This document shows positions 34,719-46,000 of a DNA stretch of 64,000 nucleotides, piece by piece. The translations under genes and the position numbers were made by a program. How positions within the stretch are numbered: the first letter of the stretch is position 1; each line of letters starts with the position of its first letter. The DNA lies in the NCBI GenBank assembly GCA_964620445.1, contig CAZUHB010000010.1, positions 70,382 to 134,381 on the forward strand. The letters are read 5' to 3'. Below the pieces are notes generated by a model. It ran no database searches. It was given only the letters and a program-made list of their open reading frames with translations, and was not told where the DNA came from. The stretch is from CAZUHB01 sp964620445. Its GTDB lineage: Bacteria > Planctomycetota > B15-G4 > CAYZWU01.

Positions 34719-34897
34719 GCACGGCCCGAACGATCCGTTGACGCGTCCGGAGATAAACGTGATTTTGCCACATTTACGTTGCAATAGAACTCTGTTAATT
34801 GTCGAATAAGTATTGTTCGGGCAGTTGGTTACATTTTCTGTGAGGTCGTGGTAATCGAGAGTTCGGGATTGGCCGCCTTTTTCAAGGGAGGTGCACC

Positions 34898-36913
34898 GTG
34901 CGATGTTCACGGATCAGCATGATTCCTCTGGTGATAATTCTGACGATCGGCGCCGCCCATGGGCAGGATTCGAAAAACAACGACAAGCAAGACCTCCTCG
35001 ATCTGTCGCTCGAGGAGCTGATGGACACCACCGTCGACACGGTTGTGGGCGCCTCCAAGTACGAGCAGAAAACCACGGAAGCCCCGTCGTCGATCACGAT
35101 CATCACTGCCGATGAAATCCGCAAGTTCGGCTATCGCACGCTGGCCGACATGATGAGGAGCGTGAGGGGATTCTACGTCACCTACGATTACAATTACAAT
35201 TACATAGGAGTTCGGGGCTTCGCGCGCCCCGGTGATGTCAATACGCGCATCCTCATGCTCGTCGACGGAGTGCGCGTGAACGAGAACATATTCGGTGCGG
35301 CCTATTTTGGGGGGGAAGCGGTCATCGACATCGAGCTGATCGAACGGGTGGAGATCATTCGCGGGCCCGGATCGTCGCTCTACGGCAGCAACGCTTTTTT
35401 TGCGGTGATAAACGTGATCACCCGCGAAGGAAGCGAGATAGACGGCGTCGAGATCGAGGCCCAGGCCGCGAGTCACCGGACAGCCAAGGGGCGGGTGACA
35501 TACGGAAAGGAATTCGACGACGGACTCGAGGTCGTCATCTCCCTCTCGGAACAGTCCAGCAAGGGACAGAATCTCTACTTCGAGGAATTCGACAGCCCTG
35601 CCACGAACAACGGCATCGCCAGGCACGGCGACAGGCAGAAGACACAGAATTTCTTCGCGAAGCTCTCTCACGGATCGTTCATGCTGGAAACCGGTCTAGG
35701 CGTCATGGACAAGCGATATCCGACAGCGCCCTGGGGGACCGAATTCAACGACACGCGTAACCAGACCTTCGATCGGTCCGGCTTCGTCAATCTCACATTC
35801 GAGCACGACTTCGACGACGCAACCGACATGACGGCCAGAGTCTTCTACGGCCGCTATCAGTACGAGGGGGACTACGTCTACGACTATTCGATCACGCCCG
35901 TTCCGCGGATCATCGTGAACAGGGATGAATCGTTCGGTACCTGGCTGGGGACTGACCTGAAAGTCTCGAAAAAACTGGGGGAGAAACACAGGCTGATCTG
36001 CGGGGCCGAGTATATCGACGACCGTCGGCAAGACCAGAGCAACAAGGATCTGGATGGTATCTATCTGATCGACCGGAGGAAATCTCACCGAGCAGGTCTG
36101 TTCATCCAGGATGAAATCAAGGTTTTCGAGAACCTGATCGTCAACGCCGGCGTGCGTCATGACGACTACTCTTCAATCGGCGGAAGCACCAATCCAAGGC
36201 TGGCGCTGATTTACAGGCCTTTCGAGGAAACGGCGATCAAGCTGCTCTACGGGCAGGCCTTCCGGGCGCCCTCGGCCTTTGAGCGCTACTACAACGATGG
36301 CGGCGAGACTCAAAAGTCCAATCCCGATCTCGATCCGGAAACGATCAGGACCTACGAGATCGCGCTGGAACAGTATCTCGGCTACGGCCTGTGGGGGATC
36401 GTTTCCGGTTTCAGATACGACATCGACGACCTGATCAATATCGAAAACGATCCGGCCGACGGCCTGGACTTGTATCGCAACGTGGACAAGGTCAGGGCGA
36501 ACGGCCTCGAGTTCGAACTCGACGGGCGGTCCGACAATGGCTGGCGCGGCAGGGCGAGCTTCTCCTTTGTCGATACGGTGGACGAACAGACCCACAGCAG
36601 GCTGTCCAACTCGCCAAAGCACCTGGGGCAGCTCAATCTGATCGCTCCTCTCTGGGAGACGACCTTCTTCGCGGGGTTCGAGACGCTTTACAAGGGGAGC
36701 GCGCGCACGCTGGGGGGGCAACACGCAAAAGCCCATTACGTGACCAATCTCACGCTTTACAGCATCGATCTGCTGGACGGGCTCGAGTTGTCAGCCAGTG
36801 TCTACAACCTCTTCGACAAGGAGTACAGCAATCCCGCGTCGATCGAGCACGATCAGGACGTCCTCTACATGGATGGAACGAGCTACGGGATCCAGGTCGC
36901 CTACAGGTTCTAG
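34898..36913 (+). CDS. TonB-dependent outer-membrane receptor
   Basis: A 671-residue outer-membrane receptor. The GTG start at 34898 is chosen because GGGAGGTG lies five bases upstream; it gives a signal peptide ending AHGQ. The plug domain is clear (TEAPSSITIITADEIRKFGY, YIGVRGFARPGD, ILMLVDGVRVN, IERVEIIRGPGSSLYGSNAF). The beta-barrel ends with the typical YNLFDKEYSNP block and a C-terminal Phe (VAYRF). The short LLDLSLEELMD stretch before the plug is a common feature of this group. No TonB/ExbBD genes lie nearby. The ligand is unknown. It is transcribed from the preceding 180-bp gap. Confidence 0.93.
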   Translation: MRCSRISMIPLVIILTIGAAHGQDSKNNDKQDLLDLSLEELMDTTVDTVVGASKYEQKTTEAPSSITIITADEIRKFGYRTLADMMRSVRGFYVTYDYNYNYIGVRGFARPGDVNTRILMLVDGVRVNENIFGAAYFGGEAVIDIELIERVEIIRGPGSSLYGSNAFFAVINVITREGSEIDGVEIEAQAASHRTAKGRVTYGKEFDDGLEVVISLSEQSSKGQNLYFEEFDSPATNNGIARHGDRQKTQNFFAKLSHGSFMLETGLGVMDKRYPTAPWGTEFNDTRNQTFDRSGFVNLTFEHDFDDATDMTARVFYGRYQYEGDYVYDYSITPVPRIIVNRDESFGTWLGTDLKVSKKLGEKHRLICGAEYIDDRRQDQSNKDLDGIYLIDRRKSHRAGLFIQDEIKVFENLIVNAGVRHDDYSSIGGSTNPRLALIYRPFEETAIKLLYGQAFRAPSAFERYYNDGGETQKSNPDLDPETIRTYEIALEQYLGYGLWGIVSGFRYDIDDLINIENDPADGLDLYRNVDKVRANGLEFELDGRSDNGWRGRASFSFVDTVDEQTHSRLSNSPKHLGQLNLIAPLWETTFFAGFETLYKGSARTLGGQHAKAHYVTNLTLYSIDLLDGLELSASVYNLFDKEYSNPASIEHDQDVLYMDGTSYGIQVAYRF

Positions 36914-36966
36914 CACCACAGCCGAGGACGGGTCTTCTTGAAGGCTGAGCCCACCGCGACCGCTTT

Positions 36967-39813
36967 TTAACGCACAGATCGGTCGAGCCGGGCACGGGCG
37001 CGCAATCCGTCGTTTTCGAAGGAGATCCCCAGTCCGGCGTTCTTGATCCCGTCGAGGGGGCTCGGTTGGTCGGCTCCCGGGCGCGGCGCCCCGGGGTGGC
37101 CGTAGATGGTGGACTCCATGGTGCGGAATTCGTCGTTCCACCGGTAGGCGCCGCCGCCGGGACAGACGAGCTTTGTTTTCCAGAGATTCTGGTGAAAGCC
37201 CACGGGGTCTTTCTCCTGGAGGAGGCGGCGCCACTCGTTCAGGATCGCCAGGTTGCTCCACGAGCGGTTTTTCATGGCCGATCTGAGTTCGCCGTCGAAG
37301 ATCGTCTCGATCACGTCGAGAGCCGACCGGTTCGCTTCGATCGCCATGCTCCGCCCCAGCCAGGGCGCCCCGGGCGGATCCTTTTCCGCCTCTTTCTTGG
37401 CGAGCCGTGCGATCAGTCTGTCAAGGGATGCCTTGAGTGCGCGTTCATTGAGCGTCACGACCAGGCTTTCGCCGGTGGCGGCGTAGAAGACCGCGAGATC
37501 ATCGAAATCCCCAACGCCGCTCATCGCGCGCCGCCCCTTCCGCGTTGGAGAGATCTTGACGTAGTCCTCGCCATTGTGCTTGAGCGGCTCCCAATGGGTC
37601 ATACCCGGACTCGACTGCTCCACGAATGCATGGATCGCGGTGAGGAATGCGACGAGTTTGAATCCATTGGCCACGTCGAGATGGAGAACGACCGGAAGGC
37701 GGGAAAAGTTTTCCTCGAAAAATTTCTCGAGCCCTCTCGGACCCTTTTCCTTTCCGGCCGCGGCGAGTTCGTCCCAGAAAGGATCCTCCTCTGCATAAAC
37801 GGTCAGCCAATCGCCGATCCAGTTGAGCGGATTGGCCTCGACTCCGACGAGCATGGCGGAGACGAAACCGCTCGCCTGCTTGACCGGCTGTGAATCGCTA
37901 TCGAGGGCCATGATGAAATGCAATCCGGCCTCGGGATGCCGATCTCCCGCATCGGGCTTCAGTTCCCTGTTTCCGATCGATTCCATGAACGGGCGATATT
38001 CGCTCGACGCGATGAGCGGCATGACGGTCAGATCGAGCTCGACCTTGTCCGGGTCGAGAGAAAGGCGCGCGGCGATCGGATCGAAATACTGGCGCCAGTT
38101 TCTCTGATATCTGGTGCGGTACCACTCGTAGGCGTTCTTCTCCTCCTCCGATACGCGATCGATGGGCAGCTCGACGATCGGTGTGAGAAAGCCCAAGGAT
38201 CCGTAGCCAGTCGACCGAACGCCGCTCCCGTCGATGAAGAGGTCACCGAAGGCCGGAACCGGCTGCGAGTGCTCGAGCTGGCGAGCGCTGATGATTCCGC
38301 CCCGGATCTCGCCGAGATGTTTCGCCTGCATTTCGGAGAGCGCCGCGGCGGCCCGCGTGCGGCGCGAGATGGCGATCCTCCACCGCGGACTGCACCAGCG
38401 GCGGATCGTGGCATCGGAGACGATGAGAAATGCCGATTCCGCGGGATCGCCTCTCCTGTAGCGGTCGCGGAAGAACGTGTACTCATCGAGCTGCGCGATC
38501 GACTGGAGGTCGCCCGTCAGGGTGCACGCGATCCGCTCGAGCTGGACGAGGGAATTCGTGACCACCACCACTTTGTCGATCGTTGCGGCGTAGGAGCAGA
38601 TCTCACGCCCCGGGGATACGACACCCGTGTACGGGATGTCGTCCACGATCTTGCCCGTGACGGTCTCCACACGAGTGGCGTTCGAGAGGGCGGCGGAGTG
38701 GCGCGCCGCGATCATCGCCCGGAGCGCGGTCGCATCGATCGCCTCGAAAAGGATCGCCACGTCCGAACCGGCGCGCAGGCAGGGATCGGAGCCGGTCATG
38801 GCCGCGCTCGCGATCAGCCGCGGCCCGATCGCACGGGCCAGAAAATCGAGAGGCAAGCAGAGCTGGCGTTCGTACCGCTCGAGGGTCAGGGCATCTTCCG
38901 ATCGGGAGTCGATCAGACGCAGAACAGGTGTCCCTCTCTCCCTCGCCTCGTCCACGCAATCGGCCATCGCTCTGAATCGGGGAAAGAAGAGGGCGTGCTG
39001 GTCGAAGGGAATCGCCCGGGAAAGGGCATCTTTCTCCGGAGCGCTCTTGTCGATCAGGTCGCTCCAATCGATCTCGCTCGTCGTGATTCCGACGATCGAA
39101 TCGATCGGTACGGTCAGGTTGCCCGAACCGGCCTCCACGCGGAGTTCACGATCGAGCTGGATGTTTTCACTCACCGCGCGGCCGCCGGTGAAGAGGCTGA
39201 ACGTGTCCTGCAGATCGGAGTTCTGCCGCCTCCCGGTCCGCGGCTCCGTCATGCGGGGATCGCCCGTTCTGACCTGGCGTGCCGCGCGCGCCTGGTGGCG
39301 GAACCATGCCGCCCCCGGGGCTTGCCACGTGAGCAGATTCGTGTAGTGATTTTCCTTTGTCTTGAAGAATTTATCGCGCATTCCGGCCTGATCGACCGAA
39401 GGATCGGGCCCGACGAAATCGAGAACGAAGAAACCGGAACAGTCCGGTTTTGGCAGGAAGAGCTTGCCCAATGGCTTGCCTGTTTTCTTGGATCGGATCG
39501 CGATGCGGCAGCCATCGAGGTTTTCGATGAAGGAGCGCCTCGGATTCCAGGTGAATCCCGGATCGACCTCGACATAGATTTCCGCGCTCTGTTCGCCCAC
39601 GGCATAGGGCTGGTAAAAGCGGAAGTTCCTTGCGTCGGGGAGCTGGTAAGCTGACCCGGGCCGCGCTGACGCTGCCGTTCCCAGCGGGAGCTCGTCGCCC
39701 GACAGTTCGAGCGATTGAACGGGCGCGTAGAAGTAGATGTCGTCGGCAAGCGCGCAGAGCGGGCAGAAGAGGAGAGCGAGAATTCCGATGAAGACCGTGC
39801 TTTGTTTCGACAT
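36967..39813 (-). CDS. Large secreted protein of unknown function
   Basis: About 948 residues. The start at 39813 gives a clean signal peptide ending CALAD; the frame is open further upstream but without a leader. I do not recognise a family. Visible traits: an N-terminal region with DDIYFYAPVQSLELSGDELP, long alternating hydrophobic stretches (GSDVAILFEAIDATALRAMI, IDKVVVVTNSLVQLERIACT, FFVLDFVG) and no catalytic signature or repeat. The texture recalls DUF3352-type proteins like the one at 12861-15509, but no shared motif is convincing. It converges on the receptor gene with a 53-bp gap. Confidence 0.6.
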   Translation of the reverse strand: MSKQSTVFIGILALLFCPLCALADDIYFYAPVQSLELSGDELPLGTAASARPGSAYQLPDARNFRFYQPYAVGEQSAEIYVEVDPGFTWNPRRSFIENLDGCRIAIRSKKTGKPLGKLFLPKPDCSGFFVLDFVGPDPSVDQAGMRDKFFKTKENHYTNLLTWQAPGAAWFRHQARAARQVRTGDPRMTEPRTGRRQNSDLQDTFSLFTGGRAVSENIQLDRELRVEAGSGNLTVPIDSIVGITTSEIDWSDLIDKSAPEKDALSRAIPFDQHALFFPRFRAMADCVDEARERGTPVLRLIDSRSEDALTLERYERQLCLPLDFLARAIGPRLIASAAMTGSDPCLRAGSDVAILFEAIDATALRAMIAARHSAALSNATRVETVTGKIVDDIPYTGVVSPGREICSYAATIDKVVVVTNSLVQLERIACTLTGDLQSIAQLDEYTFFRDRYRRGDPAESAFLIVSDATIRRWCSPRWRIAISRRTRAAAALSEMQAKHLGEIRGGIISARQLEHSQPVPAFGDLFIDGSGVRSTGYGSLGFLTPIVELPIDRVSEEEKNAYEWYRTRYQRNWRQYFDPIAARLSLDPDKVELDLTVMPLIASSEYRPFMESIGNRELKPDAGDRHPEAGLHFIMALDSDSQPVKQASGFVSAMLVGVEANPLNWIGDWLTVYAEEDPFWDELAAAGKEKGPRGLEKFFEENFSRLPVVLHLDVANGFKLVAFLTAIHAFVEQSSPGMTHWEPLKHNGEDYVKISPTRKGRRAMSGVGDFDDLAVFYAATGESLVVTLNERALKASLDRLIARLAKKEAEKDPPGAPWLGRSMAIEANRSALDVIETIFDGELRSAMKNRSWSNLAILNEWRRLLQEKDPVGFHQNLWKTKLVCPGGGAYRWNDEFRTMESTIYGHPGAPRPGADQPSPLDGIKNAGLGISFENDGLRARARLDRSVR

Positions 39814-40076
39814 GGGAAGGCCCTTTCGTTTGGAGAAGAACGATGGCAATAGCCGCGTTGAAGAAATATTAGCAAGCGCAATGCCAGCGTCAATCGCGAT
39901 CGACTCCCTCAAAGAGACGCGCTCTGCAAATCTTTTCTGGTTCATGCGTAATGCGAGCGGAAGAACGCGCGGACTCAGCCCGGTGCCCGGCGAAGAGCCG
40001 ATCGGGCCGGCGGTCATGTACATTCAGTGGGAAGTGGTGATGCAATAAATGTTTCTGGTGCCGGATCCAGGCCTTA

Positions 40077-42065
40077 TCAATCATCCCCGACGCGGGGCAA
40101 TTCGTCGTCAACAACGCCATCCCTGAGATGAACGACCGAAACGATCCTCCCCTCTTTGTCTTCCTTGAATCTGATGGCCGAGACCTCTCCGAGACGGAAT
40201 GCCCAGACACCGTCCTTGTCGGGAGGACGCAGTTCGAAGATCATCCGGCCCGGCCAATCGAGTGCGAGCCGGTTGTTCTGGAAAAAAATCCTCACCGTCG
40301 AGTCGTACTTGTCCGAGCGGTACCGACCCAGATACTTGCGCGCCTCGTCGAGATCGATTTCGGCCGGCAGTTCGATCCCTTCGCGGACGAGTTCGAAATC
40401 GAGACCGCCCTGGTGGAAATACATCGCCACGACCTCGTTCTTCCCGTTCTCCACGAAGGAGACCGCGATCTGGTCGGTGAGCACCAGGTACCACTTGTCG
40501 GCCGAATCGGGATCCTTGAGTTCGCACACCATCTGGCGCGGAATATCCACGGCCAGATGTCCGTTGCGCACGAGCACGGTGACGGTGTCGCTGTTAATGG
40601 TGGCAAGGTACTTTCCCACGTATGGCTTGTACTTGTCGGGGATCTCCATGTCGGTCTCCTCGTTGAAACGGAGCCGAAGGGCATTTGCTTCATGCAGAAC
40701 CTTGTCCACGCAAGACGCCGTGAAGTCGTCAAGAAGGCGCGCGGCAGCCTTTTCGTCGCCGGCTTTTCGCAGAGCCACCGCATCGCGGATGACCGACGGA
40801 ACCTGGGCGGCGAACTCCTTTTCAAGCGGATCGAAGGCGCCGCGTATTTCGGAGGTCCGATCCTTCACGCCCGCGGAAGAGGTGTCACACAGATCGCGGA
40901 TCACCCACCAGTAGGAATGGGCCGAGAACCGGTCGGGCTCGGCCTCGCGCGGCGGCACGATCCGCCGGCCGGCGCATCCCGCCGTGGACACGATCGGCGG
41001 CAGACGGCTGCCGTGAACGAAGAAGGGCACGTAGCAGCTCTTGCTCGGAACCGCCGGGCACCACCAGAAGAGGGGAAGGCTGTCGGTGCCGCTCGGGAGA
41101 ACCGCCACGCACGAGCTGGCGGTCACGTCGAGGTCGATGCTCGGCGAACTGCCGCGATCGCGGGCGATACGCATCATCCATTCCGGCCCGACAGCGCCCG
41201 CCTTCTGCTCGAGCAGAAGGCGCGACCGCGCCGCGCGGATCATGGCGCGTTCGTTGCGCGCCTGCACGGCGGGTGTCTCGTCCGCGCGGCATGCCGCGGA
41301 GAAATCGAAGGCCCCCGCCTTCCGCTCCGGCCACCATCCTTTCGAAATCGAGCGATCGATGAGATCGGCCGACAGGCGGTCCAGGTCCGTTCCCAGGCTG
41401 GTCACATTCGAGATCGACGTGAACCCTTCCGTGAATTTCCGTGCCGCCCAACTCTTGCCGGTCGTTTCGAGAATCCACGCCTCGGTCGGGTCGGCGATGA
41501 TGTAGGAATTCTCGTAGGCTCCCTCCAGATCGACCCCGGGAAGGCCGGAGCCGAACTGGCCGAATTTCTCGGTCATCGCCGCGATGACGTCGAGCGCTTC
41601 CCGTGCGGTCCGGCCCCGCTCGAGGCCGAGCCTGACCAGGTCCATCCCCGTTGGACCCCGTTCTGGTCCCTTGCCTTTCCGGCTCGCCGCGAGAGCGTCG
41701 ACGAGAGCCTTGGTCCAGATCCCCTCGTTGCCGATCGCGACGCCATGTTCGTTGATGCCTTCCTCGTAGCCCCAGCACCAGTACGGGCTCGAACCCAGGG
41801 TGGCGTAAGATTCAGCCGCCTGCGGTATGGTGATGCGGCCAAGATCCAAATCCGCCCCGGCCGGCCAGGCCTGCCGGGCGTGAAAGTACAGGGGCTGGCA
41901 GTCGAGAAGAGTCCTGTCGCTGTTTTTTGCCAGTATGGTATATCCACACGACGTGGAATCGGGCAGGGCGACCCAGGTGTCGCACGGTTTCCCAGCGATG
42001 GCGGCAACAGCCAGGACGAGAGCGACGGGCCAGGTCTTTTGAATCTTGCCGATCGGAATGTTCAT
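40077..42065 (-). CDS. Exported C69 dipeptidase/U34-like Ntn hydrolase with two C-terminal lipocalin-like domains
   Basis: About 662 residues; start at 42065 with AGGAGAA upstream. A hydrophobic leader (about 11-24) runs almost directly into C28 of PCDTWVALPDSTSCGYTILA, which matches the N-terminal nucleophile region of peptidase family C69 (compare TILAKNSDR). NEHGVAIGNEG and EAWILETTGKSWAARK are further family blocks. Residues about 500-580 and 585-660 are two related beta-barrel-like units (YVGKYLATINSDTVTVLVRN and YLGRYRSDKYDSTVRIFFQN), similar to DUF3471-type domains. Predicted role: cleavage of small peptides outside the cytosol. Same direction as the next two genes upstream. Confidence 0.75.
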   Translation of the reverse strand: MNIPIGKIQKTWPVALVLAVAAIAGKPCDTWVALPDSTSCGYTILAKNSDRTLLDCQPLYFHARQAWPAGADLDLGRITIPQAAESYATLGSSPYWCWGYEEGINEHGVAIGNEGIWTKALVDALAASRKGKGPERGPTGMDLVRLGLERGRTAREALDVIAAMTEKFGQFGSGLPGVDLEGAYENSYIIADPTEAWILETTGKSWAARKFTEGFTSISNVTSLGTDLDRLSADLIDRSISKGWWPERKAGAFDFSAACRADETPAVQARNERAMIRAARSRLLLEQKAGAVGPEWMMRIARDRGSSPSIDLDVTASSCVAVLPSGTDSLPLFWWCPAVPSKSCYVPFFVHGSRLPPIVSTAGCAGRRIVPPREAEPDRFSAHSYWWVIRDLCDTSSAGVKDRTSEIRGAFDPLEKEFAAQVPSVIRDAVALRKAGDEKAAARLLDDFTASCVDKVLHEANALRLRFNEETDMEIPDKYKPYVGKYLATINSDTVTVLVRNGHLAVDIPRQMVCELKDPDSADKWYLVLTDQIAVSFVENGKNEVVAMYFHQGGLDFELVREGIELPAEIDLDEARKYLGRYRSDKYDSTVRIFFQNNRLALDWPGRMIFELRPPDKDGVWAFRLGEVSAIRFKEDKEGRIVSVVHLRDGVVDDELPRVGDD

Positions 42066-42165
42066 CGATTTTCTCCTGTTCGAGCCAGGGTGCACACGGT
42101 CGCCCGCGGCAGCGGACAGGATCCTTCCCGAACCTGTCCACGGCCGCGGGGGACGGAAAGATTTC

Positions 42166-43014
42166 TCAGTCCCCTCGTTTCTTGTCCGCCAGTTTCTTGA
42201 TCTCGTCCGGTAGATCGAAAAGATTCTTGTCCAGTCTGAGGTTGTGCATGACGCTCACGGTCGTGCCCACCCTCTCCTGGCCCATGAGTTTGGTGACGAT
42301 CTTGTGCGCGAGCAGGATTCCGTCCACCTTCCTGTAATCGCTCAGCAGGACCTCCATCGGAATATCGCCGCCGGCGGTGGGTATCGAGGCGGCCATCTTG
42401 ACAAGCAAGCCCGACTCGGTATCGAAGTAGAGAGTCTGGGGCGAGGCTTCCCGGGCGCTGTCCGCGGACTCGGGATCGAGCGTGCGAGGCAGGGCAGAGA
42501 TCTTGTAACAGGCTCTATCGCCCACTGTTTCCACGGCGATGCACTCCACCTTCTCGTAGATGCTCTGCCAGTAGACGAATTTGTCGAAGGTCATCTCGCG
42601 CAACGCCATCTCCCGCTCCGCACCGTCCTTGACGACCGGGCCTGTCATGGCCGAGTCTTCCCACACGACCTCGCCGTCGCACCCCTTGACGATCTGGCCG
42701 AAGGCGTCCGACTCGATCAGCATGTAGTTCTTGTTCGGCTTGGCGGCGTACACGGTGAGCGAGAGGCTGAGGCCCTGGGCGGGCACGTCGAGCGTCAACT
42801 TCGTGACCCGGCTTTCGATCTTGTCGAAGGCGGCCAGGCCGCCCACGGCGCGGACATAGTCGGAAAAAACCTTTTCACCCGCGGGCAGTTCGGCCTCCTG
42901 GGCTCTTGCCTGGAGCGCACCGAGCAGAACGCAAAGGGAGAGCACAAAGAAAAACCGTCCCGATGCGTCGAGGATTGAGAAGAGGGAAGAGCGTTTTCGT
43001 ATTGCGTTGACCAT
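42166..43014 (-). CDS. LolA/outer-membrane lipoprotein-sorting-like exported protein
   Basis: About 282 residues; GGAGG precedes the start at 43014. Signal peptide ends ARAQ. The pattern YVRAVGGLAAFDKIESRVTK, then FDTESGLLVKMAA and YRKVDGILLAHKIVTKL, is characteristic of small exported proteins related to LolA/LolB-type lipid-binding half-barrels, often found beside peptidases. It probably binds a lipid or lipoprotein in the periplasm. It lies 46 bp after the beta-lactamase/S41 fusion gene and may be co-transcribed with it and with the C69-like gene. Confidence 0.65.
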   Translation of the reverse strand: MVNAIRKRSSLFSILDASGRFFFVLSLCVLLGALQARAQEAELPAGEKVFSDYVRAVGGLAAFDKIESRVTKLTLDVPAQGLSLSLTVYAAKPNKNYMLIESDAFGQIVKGCDGEVVWEDSAMTGPVVKDGAEREMALREMTFDKFVYWQSIYEKVECIAVETVGDRACYKISALPRTLDPESADSAREASPQTLYFDTESGLLVKMAASIPTAGGDIPMEVLLSDYRKVDGILLAHKIVTKLMGQERVGTTVSVMHNLRLDKNLFDLPDEIKKLADKKRGD

Positions 43015-43060
43015 GTTTCGAACCTCCAAGAGTAGAAAAAGAAAATGCCTTTCGTTCAGT

Positions 43061-46000
43061 CTATCGTTTCGTCTGTTCGACAATCCATTGAACCGCCGCG
43101 TCGACAACAGGATCCCTGCCGGCAAGCAATGCCTTCCGCGTCGGTTTCACCTCGATATCGGGCAACACGCCCGTGCCTTCGACGGCGCCGCCTCTTTTCG
43201 CCGAGATGTAGTTGGAGTCGGCATACTCGAATCCATCGCCGTTGGGGAGTCTCTCGAGCCGGCATCCGAGTACCGCACCACCTGTGCGCGATCCCACGAT
43301 GCACGCGCGGCCGAGATCCTGGAGACCGCTGGCAAAGACTTCCGACGACGAACCGGAGAGTCCGTCCACGAGAACCGCAACCGGCCCGGTATAGGTCTCG
43401 GCCCGGGGTTTGACGAGCACCTCGAGTTTGTAGTCGCGCGCGAGAACCGTTCCCAGATGTCGGCCCTCGCCCTGGATCAGCCAGCCCATCATGCCGAGGC
43501 ACATCTCTCCCATGCCGCCGCCGTTGCCGCGGATGTCGATGATGACGCCCCGCGTGTCGCGGAAGGAACGCATCGCGTCGTTGAAAGCGGTCATGATGTA
43601 CGCTGGATCGAAGAAGCCGTTGAACGCGATGTAGCCGATGTCGTCTCCCAGGTCGCGCACGTCGATCCAGACATGGAAGTCGGGAAAGTGGCCGAACCGG
43701 ACCTTTCGGCCCCTCTCCCTTGCGAGTGTGATCGTGCGGGATACTTTTTTGCCCTCGCCGTCGATGAAGGAGATCTCTAGCTCTTTACCGACCGGCCCTC
43801 TGAGTCTCGAGGCCGCGATCCCCCAGAGCCGGTACGCTCCGGTCAAGCTCGGCGCCATCTGCTCGGAAAGTTCCCGGACACGGGCGAGGAGATCGAAGGC
43901 ACCGATGCCGACGATCTCCCAGCCGGGCCGCACGCCGGCCCTCTCCGCCGGTCCTCCTTCGGTCACGGCGGTCACGAGGGCATGGCCGTCGATGACGCGC
44001 AGGTCGAGACCGGCCACACCCTCCCGCGAACCGGGGTCTGCCGGATCGTCCAGTTTCCGATAAACCTCGGAAGGGATGATGGCGAAGTGGGACGCGCCGA
44101 GCCGGCCGACAGCCTCTTCCATGAGAGAGCGCACCTCGTGCATGGTTGTCGCCTTTTCGACCCGCGGCCGCAGTTCGTCCCGAACCGCCTGCCAGTCGAC
44201 ACCTCCAAAATCGGGATCCCAGTACCGTTCGTTGACCCGCTCCCAGACGCGGTCGAATGACTCGAGGTTGAGTTTTTGAATCTCCGGGGTGAGCGACGCC
44301 TCCTTCTCCTCGGGAGGTGTATTCGTCACGAGAGCGTCGAAAACCATGTGGCGCGCTTCATTGAGCAGTGGCGCAGCGGTCCGGTTCATGAGGAGCACGA
44401 CACCAAGATCATGATCGGGAAAGAGGGTCACATCCGACGCATATCCGCCGACTGCGCCGTTGTGGGTGACGAAGGACCCTCGATCGTTTTCAACGAGCGC
44501 CCAGCCGAGGCAGTAGGACATTTTATCGTTGATGGCGATCTGCCCTGTCCAGGTTTCGCGAAGCTGCCGCTCGCTCAGGAGGCGCGCCTTCCCGAAGGAC
44601 CCTCTGCCCAGCTGAAAGCGCAGCCAGTTGCTCATGTCGAGGGCGTTCGAGATGATCGCTCCCGATGGGGCGGCGCTGTGGACCTTTCGCATGCGGAGCC
44701 GGGTGTGTTTCTTTTTTTTCTCGTTCCACTGGTAACCGCGAGCCAGGCGTCGATCGTCTCGAGCGCGTTGGGTCGAGGTGATGGTGCTCTTCATCGACAG
44801 GGGGCCGAAGATCCGTTCGGCCACGAGGCTTTCCCATCCGGTGTCCGCTGCCCTGGCAGCGGCCTCCCCGGCGGCCATGAACATCACGTTGTTGTAGATG
44901 TACTTTTCTCTGAATGGCGCGACCGGTACCGCATCGGTCGCCTGGCGCAGCACCTCCTCGCGGGACAGGTTTCCGCCCGCCCAGAGTAAATCGAGGCAGG
45001 CAAAACCTGTTCGGTGGGAGAGCAGGTCGCGGATCGTGAGTGTTGCTCCCGGATCGTTGCAGTCCACCTTGGGTGTGAACCAGGGCAGATGGTTCGCGAC
45101 CGGATCGTCCCACTGCATCGCGCCTTCGTCGACGAGCATTCCCACGAGTGCGGCAGTGAACGCTTTGGTGGTGGAGCCGATGGCGAAAAGAGTCTCTTCC
45201 GTGACGAGCGTTTTCTTTTCCATATCGGCCAGGCCGAAACCGCGGGCCAGGACGAGCGCGTCATCTTGGACGACGGCGATCGCCATTCCGGGAATGTGCT
45301 GTGCCTGGCGTTTCTTCTCCAGGTCGGCGACGAGGATTTCGAGGCGCTGCTCCCGGTCGGGTGGGCGTTCTGCCTCGGCCTCCTCCTCGCCATGGATCAG
45401 CAGGCGGTCGACCACGCTGTCGAGTTCGATTCCGGCTTTCTGGCCGCGCGACTGGGAAAAGTAGAGCACCATCAGGTCCTGGTCGGGCCATGCCCAGGCC
45501 AGGGTCCCGTCCGAACCGCCGTGGCCGAACAGGGTCACCCTGTTCGTCTCCGATTCCGCGCCGCGTGCGGTCTCATCCATGTAGAGCATCCACATCTGGC
45601 CGTAGCAGACCTTGGTGCCCGAAAACCCGTTCGGGTAGGCCATGGGCGATCGGGGCGTGAGCGCCCGCTCGACAGCGTCCGCCGAGAGGAGCCGCTTTCG
45701 GCCCGCCAGACCGCCATCCATCCAGAGCGCGAGAAAACGGGCATAGTCCATGGACGTGCTGTAGACGCTCTGCGATCCGTATGCGAAAGGATAGAGCGGC
45801 TGCGCATCGGGCTTCCAGATCCTGTACCACGCTCCTTCCTGGCCCACATAGAGGCTTGCTATCCGGCTCGTGCGCTGATCGCTCGTGTCGACCACGGCGA
45901 TCGTGTCTTTCATCCCGAGCGGATCGAAAATTCTCTTCTGAAAAAATGAGTCTATCGACTGCGCTGACGCGGCCGCGAGGATGGCGCCGAGAGTGTCGGA

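Noticed and set aside
44700..44730. Run of eight T inside the beta-lactamase/S41 gene as a frameshift site
   Set aside because: The frame is intact on both sides and encodes a Lys-rich loop in the second hydrolase domain.
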